From Gemmatimonadota bacterium (GTDB lineage Bacteria > Gemmatimonadota > Gemmatimonadetes > Longimicrobiales > Gaopeijiaceae): DNA of 7,671 nucleotides. Shown here piece after piece: positions 1 to 6,687 of this stretch. The notes below the pieces were generated by a model that was not told where the DNA came from, searched no databases, and worked only from the letters and a program-made list of their open reading frames with translations. Where the stretch lies: assembly GCA_024638395.1 (NCBI GenBank), contig JAHEKK010000139.1, positions 1 through 7,671 of the forward strand. Direction: 5' to 3'. Position numbers and translations under genes: made by a program. Every line of letters begins with the position of its first letter. The first letter of the stretch is position 1.

Positions 1-311
1 CACGGGCCGCGGAAAACGCGCACTTCGTCCTGCCCATCACCACCTTTGCCGAGCAGGAAGGGACCTTCTTGAATGCCCAGGGCAGGGTCCAACGCTTCTG
101 GCAAGGATTGCAGCCGCCCCAGGGGGCGCGCCCGGCGTGGCTGGTTCTGGGGGCACTCGCCGTGGCTCTCGAGGGCCGCGGAGAGGCGGCGCCGCAAACC
201 GCCGCACAGGCCTTCGCCAGGGTCGCACGGGATACCGAAGCCTTGAGCGAGATGACCTACGAGACCCTCGGGACCGCCGGCGCGCTGGTGGCCGAGGGGG
301 CCCCGGCATGA
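1..311 (+). CDS. nuoG: NADH-quinone oxidoreductase subunit G, C-terminal end (5' partial)
   Basis: This is the last 102 codons of NuoG; the first complete codon begins at base 3 and TGA is at 309-311. NuoG is the large peripheral-arm subunit of complex I. It carries several iron-sulfur clusters at its N terminus, outside this window, and a molybdopterin-oxidoreductase fold at its C terminus. What can be seen is the fold's end signature, a run reading LPITTFAEQEGTF followed by LNAQGRVQRF. This matches the conserved 'FAE-x-(E/D)GT(F)-x-N-x-EGRVQ' strip of NuoG and related molybdopterin proteins. It is followed by a PAWLVLGALA segment typical of the family's closing region. The frame is open from the window edge, so the apparent internal TTG start at 69 is only an artefact of truncation. 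The stop overlaps the nuoH start (ATGA). The identity is strengthened by nuoH directly downstream; a formate dehydrogenase-like paralogue is unlikely in this context. Confidence 0.93.
   Translation, partial: RAAENAHFVLPITTFAEQEGTFLNAQGRVQRFWQGLQPPQGARPAWLVLGALAVALEGRGEAAPQTAAQAFARVARDTEALSEMTYETLGTAGALVAEGAPA
294..300 (+). promoter_or_regulatory. Ribosome binding site for nuoH
   Basis: A GAGGGGG purine run lies inside the 3' end of nuoG, 7 bases before the nuoH ATG at 308. It fixes that ATG as the start rather than the in-frame upstream codons that extend the open frame back to 137. Combined with the ATGA overlap it suggests coupled translation of nuoG and nuoH. The motif is seen directly; its activity is inferred. 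Confidence 0.7.
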
Positions 312-1594
312 ACGAAATGCAGCAGCTGGATACGCTCTGGTTCGTGATCTTCGGCGTGGCCAAGGTGCTGGGCGTGTTCACGGTAGTCATGCTGGGTGTA
401 GCCTACATGACCCTGGCGGAACGCCGCGTATCCGCGTTCATCCAGGACCGGCACGGTCCCAATCGGGTGGGGCCGTTCGGGCTCTTGCAGCCCATCGCCG
501 ACGGCATCAAGAACTTCATCAAAGAAGAGACGATGCCGGGGACGGCGGCCAGGTTCTACTTCATCTTGGGACCCACGTTGGCCATCATGCCTGCCGTGGT
601 CACGTTCGCCGTGATTCCCGTCGCCTCTCCGCTCCCGACGCCGGTGGGAACCGTCGACATGATCGTGGCCGACGTTCCGATCGGAATTCTGTATATCCTG
701 GCGCTTTCGTCCCTGGCCGTATACGGCATCGTCCTCTCGGGCTGGGCGTCCAACAACAAGTACGCGTTCCTCGGCGGGCTTCGGGCCTCGGCCCAGATGA
801 TCTCCTACGAGGTTGCTCTGGGACTCAGCGTCATCGCGGTGCTCCTCCTTGCCGGCAACGTCACCCTCACCGAAATGGTGTGGCAACAGCAGCAGTTGGG
901 CCTCTGGTTCGCGCTTCCCCTGTCGTTGGCGTTCATCTTCTTCGTGATCTCGGCTTTCGCAGAAACCAACCGCCTCCCCTTCGACATGCCGGAGGCCGAG
1001 TCCGAGCTCATCAGCGGATATCACACCGAGTATTCGGCCATGAAGTTCTCCATGTTCTTCATCGCCGAGTACGCCCACATGCTCACGGCATCCGCACTCA
1101 TGGCCACGCTTTTCCTGGGTGGGTGGGATATCCCGATCTGGAAGGGCGACAACATGTTCTGGCACGAGGGCGCCTTGATCCAGGGCTTCGACGCTTCCGG
1201 CGCCGCCATTCCAGCGACGCCGACCGTCCTCAAAACGCTGCTCACGTTGGCCGCCTTCACCGTGAAGACGTCCTTCTTCGTGCTCCTGTACATCTGGGTG
1301 CGTTGGACACTCCCCCGATTCCGCTACGACCAGGTGATGCATCTCGGCTGGAAGGTCATGCTGCCCATGTCCCTGGGGTATGTGGTCATCGTGGCGGCGA
1401 CCATGCTGGTCCTCGACCAAGTGGGGGTCCCCTTCGGACTTACCTATGGCTTGGCGCTGACCGGGGTGAGCGCCATATGCACAGTGGCTTTCTTGTTCTT
1501 CATTGATCGCGACCGGATCATTTCGGGCGCTCACCGCCGGAAGTCGGGCCGACGGACGGCTGGTCGCACGTTGGCTTCCGGCGAGCGAGCATAG
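308..1594 (+). CDS. nuoH: NADH-quinone oxidoreductase subunit H
   Basis: NuoH (ND1 family, 428 aa) is the membrane subunit at the foot of the peripheral arm. It forms much of the quinone-binding chamber and couples quinone reduction to proton pumping. Family motifs are clear: ERR at 38-40 followed by RHGPNRVGPFGLLQPIADGIK at about 48-68; LRASAQMISYE at 158-168, with the conserved Glu168; the acidic cytoplasmic loop FAETNRLPFDMPEAESEL at 217-234 (Glu219, Asp226, Glu229, Glu231, Glu233); and RFRYDQVMHLGWK at 337-349. I count about nine hydrophobic helices (near 10-34, 85-107, 118-142, 166-184, 199-217, 247-270, 309-331, 350-370, 376-399). It is about 100 residues longer than E. coli NuoH as I remember it (325 aa). 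The extra length is a TM6-TM7 loop at 272-308, a final helix and a basic tail. The ATG at 308 is chosen because of the good ribosome site and the ATGA overlap with nuoG; the open frame runs further upstream, but only as read-through of nuoG in another frame. Confidence 0.98.
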   Translation: MNEMQQLDTLWFVIFGVAKVLGVFTVVMLGVAYMTLAERRVSAFIQDRHGPNRVGPFGLLQPIADGIKNFIKEETMPGTAARFYFILGPTLAIMPAVVTFAVIPVASPLPTPVGTVDMIVADVPIGILYILALSSLAVYGIVLSGWASNNKYAFLGGLRASAQMISYEVALGLSVIAVLLLAGNVTLTEMVWQQQQLGLWFALPLSLAFIFFVISAFAETNRLPFDMPEAESELISGYHTEYSAMKFSMFFIAEYAHMLTASALMATLFLGGWDIPIWKGDNMFWHEGALIQGFDASGAAIPATPTVLKTLLTLAAFTVKTSFFVLLYIWVRWTLPRFRYDQVMHLGWKVMLPMSLGYVVIVAATMLVLDQVGVPFGLTYGLALTGVSAICTVAFLFFIDRDRIISGAHRRKSGRRTAGRTLASGERA

Positions 1595-1600
1595 GGAGGG
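1594..1600 (+). promoter_or_regulatory. Ribosome binding site for nuoI
   Basis: GGGAGGG begins on the last base of the nuoH TAG stop and lies 5 bases before the nuoI ATG. It is one of the strongest Shine-Dalgarno-like sequences in the window. NuoI is a soluble cluster subunit and nuoH/nuoI do not overlap, so independent initiation here is plausible. Confidence 0.8.
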
Positions 1601-1605
1601 AACGA

Positions 1606-2106
1606 ATGGCCATCTCCGTGAAAGTGATGAAGCGCCCCGAAGCCGGTCGCACGTCTTACATGCGCGCCACCCTCAAGGGGATGAGCCTCACATTCAAGCA
1701 CATGGTGAACCCCCGGACCGTGACCCTGCAGTATCCGGAGGAACAGCCCGACTTGAGTCCGAGGTGGCGGGGGACCCACCGCATGGAGGTCCATGCGGAT
1801 GGACGGCCGAAGTGCGTGGCCTGCGGCCTCTGCCCCACCGTCTGCCCGGCCAACTGCATCCGCCTCGTAGGCGGCGAGGACGACCAGGGCAACCGGTATC
1901 CCATCGTGTACGAAATCGACGAATTCCGCTGCATCTTCTGCGGAATGTGCCAGGAGGTCTGTCCGGTCGAAGCGATCCACGTTGGAAGGCACTTCGAGAA
2001 CGCCGAATACACCCGGGACCGATTCGTCTACGACCTCGACCGTTTGATGGAGCAGGAGCACCCGACCACCCTCCTCTGGGATCCCTCCGACTCCCGTTCA
2101 GAATGA
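1606..2106 (+). CDS. nuoI: NADH-quinone oxidoreductase subunit I, 2x[4Fe-4S] ferredoxin-type
   Basis: NuoI (166 aa) is the TYKY-type subunit. It holds clusters N6a and N6b and passes electrons towards N2 (bound by NuoB) next to the quinone site. Two classical ferredoxin motifs are visible. CVACGLCPTVCP has ligands Cys70, Cys73, Cys76 and Cys80; CIFCGMCQEVCP has Cys109, Cys112, Cys115 and Cys119. In this family the fourth Cys of each motif ligates the other cluster. Cys84 just after the first motif also has a counterpart in E. coli NuoI. The N-terminal stretch near 17-34 is amphipathic, as expected for the helix that anchors NuoI on the membrane arm beside NuoH. The C-terminal GRHFENAEYTRD (127-138) and the following acidic helix are family-typical. 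Length is normal. The ATG at 1606 follows a strong ribosome site. Its TGA overlaps the nuoJ ATG by four bases. Confidence 0.98.
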   Translation: MAISVKVMKRPEAGRTSYMRATLKGMSLTFKHMVNPRTVTLQYPEEQPDLSPRWRGTHRMEVHADGRPKCVACGLCPTVCPANCIRLVGGEDDQGNRYPIVYEIDEFRCIFCGMCQEVCPVEAIHVGRHFENAEYTRDRFVYDLDRLMEQEHPTTLLWDPSDSRSE

Positions 2107-2636
2107 CCGAAATCCTCTTCATGGTCTTTGCGGCGGTTGCCATCGGGGGCGCCATCGGCGTAGTTGCCGGCCGCAGCCCCATTGCCAGCCTCCTCTTCAT
2201 GGTGGCGACCCTCGCGAGCGTATCCGGGATCTACGTGCTGTTCGAAGCCCACTTCCTTGCGGCGATCCAGGTGATCGTCTACGCGGGGGCCATCATGGTC
2301 CTCTTCCTGTTCGTCATCATGCTGCTGAATCTGGGCCACGACTATCAGCGAGACGTGAAGACAGGGCTCTGGGCCATCCTTGCCTTCGCGGTGACGGGCC
2401 TGACGGCAGGCATCCTCGGCCGTGGGTTCCTCCGAGCCGGAGACATCTCCTTCTACGACCGTTTCGGGGCGGCCGCCGCCATCGATCAGGCCATCGCGGA
2501 GCAAGGGGCCGTCGGGGTCATCGCAGAGCCCTTGTTCACGGACTACGTCGTGGCCTTCGAGCTCACCGGACTGCTTCTCCTCGTCGCCATCGTCGCTGCG
2601 GTGGTCCTCGCGAAACCCCGGTCGGCAGAGGCCTGA
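2103..2636 (+). CDS. nuoJ: NADH-quinone oxidoreductase subunit J
   Basis: NuoJ (ND6 family, 177 aa) is a five-helix membrane subunit linking the quinone-end module (NuoH) to the pump modules. The diagnostic strip is in the third helix: IQVIVYAGAIMVLFLFVIML at 55-74. It includes Tyr60, the conserved Tyr near the pi-bulge thought to switch during turnover. Hydrophobic helices lie near 2-22, 27-47, 52-76, 88-106 and 147-170; the last begins with the family-like FELTGLLLLVAIVAA. Between helices 4 and 5 (107-146) is a hydrophilic loop, as expected. The start ATG lies within the nuoI stop (ATGA at 2103-2106). I see no convincing purine-rich ribosome site in the 20 bases upstream, so translation is probably coupled to nuoI. 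The open frame continues upstream to 1503, but that part is a shadow of nuoH/nuoI. The stop shares one base with the nuoK start (TGATG). Confidence 0.97.
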   Translation: MTEILFMVFAAVAIGGAIGVVAGRSPIASLLFMVATLASVSGIYVLFEAHFLAAIQVIVYAGAIMVLFLFVIMLLNLGHDYQRDVKTGLWAILAFAVTGLTAGILGRGFLRAGDISFYDRFGAAAAIDQAIAEQGAVGVIAEPLFTDYVVAFELTGLLLLVAIVAAVVLAKPRSAEA

Positions 2637-2929
2637 TGCTCACCGAAGCGCTCTTCGTCAGCACACTGCTGTTCGTCATCGGGTCGTTCGGCTTCGTGAT
2701 CCGCCGGAACGCCATCATCATGTTCCTCTGCATCGAGCTTCAGCTCAACGCTGTGAACCTGGCGTTCGTGGCAATCTCTCGATTCGTGGGCATCGAGGGG
2801 CAACTGTATGTCTTCTTCGTGATGACGGTGGCCGCGGCCGAGGCGGCTGTGGGTCTGGCGATCATCATTTCCATCTTCCGGCACTACGAAACGGTGAACG
2901 TGGACAACTTCAACCTGCTGAAGTGGTAG
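2636..2929 (+). CDS. nuoK: NADH-quinone oxidoreductase subunit K
   Basis: NuoK (ND4L family, 97 aa) is a three-helix membrane subunit of the proton channel between NuoJ/NuoH and NuoN. The two essential membrane-buried glutamates are present: Glu34 in IELQLNAVNLAF (equivalent to E. coli Glu36) and Glu69 in VAAAEAAVGLAI (equivalent to E. coli Glu72). The VIRRNAIIMF segment at 21-30 is also typical. Helices are near 4-21, 27-48 and 58-80, followed by a short polar tail whose NVDNFNLLKW ending is common in the family. Length is normal. The ATG overlaps the nuoJ TGA by one base. A weak AGAGG (2627-2631) sits only 4 bases upstream, so re-initiation after nuoJ termination is likely. Four bases separate its TAG from the nuoL start. 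Confidence 0.98.
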   Translation: MLTEALFVSTLLFVIGSFGFVIRRNAIIMFLCIELQLNAVNLAFVAISRFVGIEGQLYVFFVMTVAAAEAAVGLAIIISIFRHYETVNVDNFNLLKW

Positions 2930-2933
2930 TCCG

Positions 2934-5087
2934 GTGACCCTGTTCGAACCGCTGACCTCCATGCTCCAGAGCGGGGAGGCTCACTTCGAGCCCTTCCTCC
3001 CAGGACTCATCCTGCTCTTGCCCCTCCTGGGGTTCGTCCTCAACGGCTTCCTCGCCCTGAGGTCGGCTGCCGGCTCGTCCAGGGCCCTGCGGGAGGGAGG
3101 GGAGTGGGACCCGTTCAAGACCGAGCCGCGGCCTGCAACCCACACGCTCCCCAGCCTGATCGGACCTGGAGTCATGCTGGGAGCGTTCGTCCTCGCCCTG
3201 ATCAACTTCTTCGGGGCGATGGGGGCGGATCTCCACGATCCGGTGATCCGGAGTTACTGGAGCTGGATTGCCACCGATACACTGCAGATCGACGCGGCTA
3301 TCCAGCTCGACCCGCTGTCTCTGGTGATGATGCTGGTGATCACCGGGGTCGGGTTGCTGATCCACGTGTTCAGCGTCGGATACATGAGGGACGATCCGGG
3401 CTATCCCCGGTATTTCGCCTATCTCAACCTCTTCGTCTTCTTCATGCTGGCGCTCGTCATGGGCGCCAACTATCCGGTGATGTTCGTGGGCTGGGAGGGC
3501 GTTGGACTCTGCAGCTATCTCCTCATCGGGTTCTGGTTCAGCGACCGGGAGAAGTCCGACGCGGGGAAGAAGGCCTTCATCGTCAACAGGATCGGTGACT
3601 TCGGATTCCTGCTGGCCATGTTCTATCTCTTCACGGCCTTCGGGACTCTGGACTTCCAGCCCATCATGGAAGGGGCCCCGGACCAGCTGACGTACGGGAG
3701 CGGCCTGGTCACCACGATCGCCCTCCTGTTCCTCCTCGGTGCGGCCGGGAAGAGCGCCCAGATCCCCCTCTACGTCTGGCTACCCGACGCCATGGCGGGT
3801 CCGACGCCGGTGTCGGCCCTGATCCACGCGGCAACGATGGTCACCGCGGGGGTCTACCTCGTGGCCAGGAGCTCGGTCCTCTTCGCCCTCTCTCCCGTGG
3901 CCCAGGCCACCGTCGCCGGAGTGGGGGTGGTGACGGCTCTTTTCGCCGCCACCATCGCCCTGAAGCAGTACGACATCAAGAAGGTCCTGGCCTACTCCAC
4001 CGTCTCCCAGCTCGGGTACATGTTCCTGGGGGTGGGAGTCGGGGCCTACGCGGCAGGGGTCTTCCATCTGGTGACCCACGCCTTCTTCAAGGCCCTCCTC
4101 TTCCTGGGGTCCGGGGCGGTGATCCATTCCATGCACCACGCCCTCCACCACACCCACAAGGACTGGGACGCCCAGGACATGCGCAACATGGGAGGGCTCC
4201 GGCGATTCATGCCGATCACCTGGGCCACCATGTGGATCGCCACGCTCGCCATCGCGGGCGTGTGGCCCTTCGCCGGGTTCTTCTCGAAGGACGAGATCAT
4301 CTGGGCGGCGGGTGCGTGGGCCGGGGCCGAGTCCAATCCGTACGGAGGGCTCTACACGGTCTACTGGGTCCTGGCGCTCACCGCGGCCCTCCTCACCGCA
4401 TTCTACATGACCCGGATGATGGTCATGACTTTCCATGGCCAGAACCGGACCGGCGAATCCGAGGCGGAGCACCTCCATGAAGCACCTCGTGTGATGACGG
4501 TGCCACTCATGATCCTCGCCGTGCTCTCGGTCTTCGGCGGTTGGATCAACGTGCCGGAGGATCTGAGCGCTTCCTTCTTCGGCCTGTTCGGCGCCCTCCC
4601 CATGAGTGAGTGGCTCCATCATTGGCTGGAGCCGGTCATCCACAGCGCAGCGGAGATCCAGACGGAGCACATGGGTGAGATCTCGCACCATGCTCCGTTC
4701 GGCGGGGGAGAGGTGATGTGGGCCGCGGTCTCGACGGTATTGGCGCTGGCGGTCGTCCTCGTCTCGAGTCGCGCACTCGGAGGACGGAGCGTCAAGGTCG
4801 CCGTGGAAGACGGCGAGCCCACGGCAGGCCTGGGTCGGATACTCTACAACAAGTGGTATGTGGACGAGCTCTACGACCGGATCATCGTCCAGCCCGTCCT
4901 TGGGCTCTCCCGCTGGTGTTGGCGCTTCGTCGACTCGGTGCTCATCGACGGCACGGTGAACTTCGTGGCCAATTTCACCCGCCTCACCGGCTGGCTCTCC
5001 AGCCTCTTCCAGACCGGTCAGGTCAACCTGTACGCCTTCGTTCTCGCCCTGGGCGCGCTGCTCGTCCTGGGTGCGGCGGTCTTTTGA
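2934..5087 (+). CDS. nuoL: NADH-quinone oxidoreductase subunit L (long form)
   Basis: NuoL (ND5 family, 717 aa) is the distal antiporter-like proton pump subunit. Residues that align by motif with functional ones in E. coli are Glu188 in GWEGVGLCSYLL, Asp222, Lys273 in GAAGKSAQIPL, His298, His378 and His382 with Lys386 in HLVTHAFFKALLFL, and Lys452-Asp453 in FFSKDEI. About 16 hydrophobic helices are visible. The C-terminal part has the lateral-helix signature, YNKWYVDELYDRIIVQPVLG at 638-657, an amphipathic stretch to about 690 and a last helix at 697-715. The lateral helix clamps NuoM and NuoN in known structures. It is about 100 residues longer than E. coli NuoL (613 aa), with extra N-terminal sequence (about 44 residues before the conserved Glu) and His-rich inserts. 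The start is GTG at 2934, the first possible codon after an in-frame TGA at 2919; ATG at 2961 (residue 10) is the alternative. No clear ribosome site precedes either. A cation antiporter subunit (MrpA type) is ruled out by context and by the C-terminal lateral helix. Confidence 0.97.
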   Translation: MTLFEPLTSMLQSGEAHFEPFLPGLILLLPLLGFVLNGFLALRSAAGSSRALREGGEWDPFKTEPRPATHTLPSLIGPGVMLGAFVLALINFFGAMGADLHDPVIRSYWSWIATDTLQIDAAIQLDPLSLVMMLVITGVGLLIHVFSVGYMRDDPGYPRYFAYLNLFVFFMLALVMGANYPVMFVGWEGVGLCSYLLIGFWFSDREKSDAGKKAFIVNRIGDFGFLLAMFYLFTAFGTLDFQPIMEGAPDQLTYGSGLVTTIALLFLLGAAGKSAQIPLYVWLPDAMAGPTPVSALIHAATMVTAGVYLVARSSVLFALSPVAQATVAGVGVVTALFAATIALKQYDIKKVLAYSTVSQLGYMFLGVGVGAYAAGVFHLVTHAFFKALLFLGSGAVIHSMHHALHHTHKDWDAQDMRNMGGLRRFMPITWATMWIATLAIAGVWPFAGFFSKDEIIWAAGAWAGAESNPYGGLYTVYWVLALTAALLTAFYMTRMMVMTFHGQNRTGESEAEHLHEAPRVMTVPLMILAVLSVFGGWINVPEDLSASFFGLFGALPMSEWLHHWLEPVIHSAAEIQTEHMGEISHHAPFGGGEVMWAAVSTVLALAVVLVSSRALGGRSVKVAVEDGEPTAGLGRILYNKWYVDELYDRIIVQPVLGLSRWCWRFVDSVLIDGTVNFVANFTRLTGWLSSLFQTGQVNLYAFVLALGALLVLGAAVF

Positions 5088-5091
5088 GGAG
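5086..5091 (+). promoter_or_regulatory. Ribosome binding site for nuoM
   Basis: GAGGAG begins inside the nuoL TGA stop and lies 11 bases before the nuoM ATG, a slightly long but workable spacing. nuoL and nuoM are in the same reading frame, but TGA (5085-5087) and TAG (5097-5099) separate them, so they are distinct proteins. Confidence 0.6.
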
Positions 5092-5102
5092 CTCGGTAGC
5101 CC

Positions 5103-6683
5103 ATGACTGACTTCCTCCTCTCGATCGGATACGAGTCCTGGATCCTCCATGCGCTGATCTGGGGTCCTCTGGTCGCCATGATCCACGTTCTCGCCTCGCC
5201 CGAGGACCGGGCCAAGCACATCGCCTTCCGCTGGTCTCTGGCGCTCCTCGCGGTAAGCCTGGGACTCTGGTGGGCATTCGATCCGGGTTCCGGGGGGTTC
5301 ACCATGACCTCCAGCCGGCCCTGGATCAGCGCTTGGGGCGTGGACTATGCCTTGGGCGTCGACGGGATCTCGCTGTTCATGATCCTGCTCACGACGTTCA
5401 CGACACCCATCGCCATCCTGGGCTCCTTCGAGTACATCGGGAAGCGCGAGAAGGCCTTTTACGCCCTCATGCTCCTCCTGGAGATGGGTGTGGTCGGCGT
5501 ATTCGCCGCAACCGACGTCTTTCTGTTCTATGTGTTCTTCGAGCTCACCCTCGTCCCCATGTATTTCATCGTGGGCATCTGGGGTGGCGAGCGGCGCGTC
5601 TACGCGGCGGTCAAGTTCTTCCTGTACACGGCCCTCGGGTCGCTGCTGATGCTGGTGGCGATCCTCTACCTCTATTTCCAGGCCGGAGCCTCCAGCTTCT
5701 CCATCGCTGCGCTCCTCGACGCCCCCCTGACCCTGCAGGAGCAGCTCTGGCTCTTCGCGGCATTCGCCATTGCGTTCGCCATCAAGGTCCCGGTCTTCCC
5801 CCTTCACACCTGGTTGCCCGACGCCCACGTGGAAGCGCCGACACCGGGATCGGTGGTTCTGGCCGCCGTGCTCCTGAAGATGGGAACGTACGGATTCCTC
5901 CGGTTCTTGCTCCCGCTGTTCCCGGAGGCAGCGCAGCACCCCACGGTCGTGACCGTGATGATGGTCCTCGGGGTCGTAGGGATCATCTATGCGGCGTGGG
6001 TAGCCGCGGTCCAACCGGACGCCAAGAAGCTGGTGGCCTACACCTCCGTGGCCCACATGGGATTCGTGGTCATCGGGATTTTCGCCCTGACGGTGAACGG
6101 CATCCAGGGTGGACTGGTCGTCATGATCAGCCACGGAATCTCCACGGGGGCGCTGTTCCTTCTGCTGGGAATGATGTACGAGCGGCGCCACACGCGCCTG
6201 ATCGAGGATTTCGGTGGAATCGGTCGGGTTGCGCCCCTGTTCGCGACCGCCTTCGTGATCACGGCATTGGCTTCCATCGGCCTGCCCGGCACGAGTGGCT
6301 TCGTCGGCGAGTTCCTGGCGCTCCTCGGCACGTTCGAAACGCACCCCACGGTCGCCATTCTGGCCTCTACAGGCGTCATCTTCGCGGCGTATTACATGCT
6401 GCCCATGGTCCAACGGGTGCTCTTCAACAAGCTGGACAAGGAGGAAAACCGTAGCTTCGCCGACCTCTCGAGACGGGAGATCTGGATTCTGGCTCCCCTC
6501 CTGGCCTTGATGATCTGGATCGGCACGAATCCGAGCCCATTCCTCGAGAGGATGGGGCCAAGCGTGGAGAGGGTGATCGAGCGCGTGCAGCTGTCCTCGC
6601 AAGAAGCCAGGCTGGAGGGCATCGAGTTGCCTGGACCCGCCGCCGAACCGAATCCCACCCCCGCCCGCACCGGAGGGCAGTAG
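5103..6683 (+). CDS. nuoM: NADH-quinone oxidoreductase subunit M
   Basis: NuoM (ND4 family, 526 aa) is the middle antiporter-like proton pump subunit. Conserved ionisable residues are all visible: Glu147 in FYVFFELTLVPMYF (E. coli Glu144), Lys228 and His235 in IKVPVFPLHTWLPDAH (Lys234/His241), Lys259 in LLKMGTYGFLR (Lys265), His318 in AYTSVAHMGFV, His344 in MISHGISTGALF, and Glu403 in GFVGEFLALLG (E. coli Glu407). The length is close to E. coli NuoM (509 aa), and about 14 hydrophobic helices can be counted. After the last helix (about 460-475) there is an amphipathic stretch and a Pro/Ala-rich tail (509-526) that looks disordered. The start ATG at 5103 follows GAGGAG and precedes a typical helix-rich N terminus; the sequence around VDGISLFMILLTTF (86-99) matches the family. 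Four bases separate its TAG from nuoN. Confidence 0.98.
   Translation: MTDFLLSIGYESWILHALIWGPLVAMIHVLASPEDRAKHIAFRWSLALLAVSLGLWWAFDPGSGGFTMTSSRPWISAWGVDYALGVDGISLFMILLTTFTTPIAILGSFEYIGKREKAFYALMLLLEMGVVGVFAATDVFLFYVFFELTLVPMYFIVGIWGGERRVYAAVKFFLYTALGSLLMLVAILYLYFQAGASSFSIAALLDAPLTLQEQLWLFAAFAIAFAIKVPVFPLHTWLPDAHVEAPTPGSVVLAAVLLKMGTYGFLRFLLPLFPEAAQHPTVVTVMMVLGVVGIIYAAWVAAVQPDAKKLVAYTSVAHMGFVVIGIFALTVNGIQGGLVVMISHGISTGALFLLLGMMYERRHTRLIEDFGGIGRVAPLFATAFVITALASIGLPGTSGFVGEFLALLGTFETHPTVAILASTGVIFAAYYMLPMVQRVLFNKLDKEENRSFADLSRREIWILAPLLALMIWIGTNPSPFLERMGPSVERVIERVQLSSQEARLEGIELPGPAAEPNPTPARTGGQ
6672..6677 (+). promoter_or_regulatory. Ribosome binding site for nuoN
   Basis: GGAGGG lies within the last codons of nuoM, 10 bases before the nuoN ATG at 6688. 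It supports that ATG as the start and suggests coupling to nuoM translation. Confidence 0.65.
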
Positions 6684-6687
6684 CTCC

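Noticed and set aside
137..307. An N-terminal extension of NuoH by 57 codons
   Set aside because: The open frame does extend, but the extra residues are Arg/Gly-rich, lie over nuoG in another frame and have no NuoH counterpart. ATG 308 has a good ribosome site and begins directly before the first membrane helix.
257..1534. A 425-codon minus-strand open frame opposite nuoH
   Set aside because: It has the same cause: it is in register with nuoH codons and bounded by a CTA trinucleotide at 257-259 in that register. The predicted protein is His/Glu/Arg-rich with no recognisable motif.
1503..2102. An N-terminal extension of NuoJ by 200 codons
   Set aside because: The upstream part is an out-of-frame shadow of the nuoH end and nuoI; nuoI is unequivocal from its eight cluster cysteines.
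5085..5105. A possible nuoL-nuoM fusion, because both genes are in the same frame
   Set aside because: Two in-frame stops (TGA at 5085 and TAG at 5097) lie between them, and nuoM has its own ribosome site and start.
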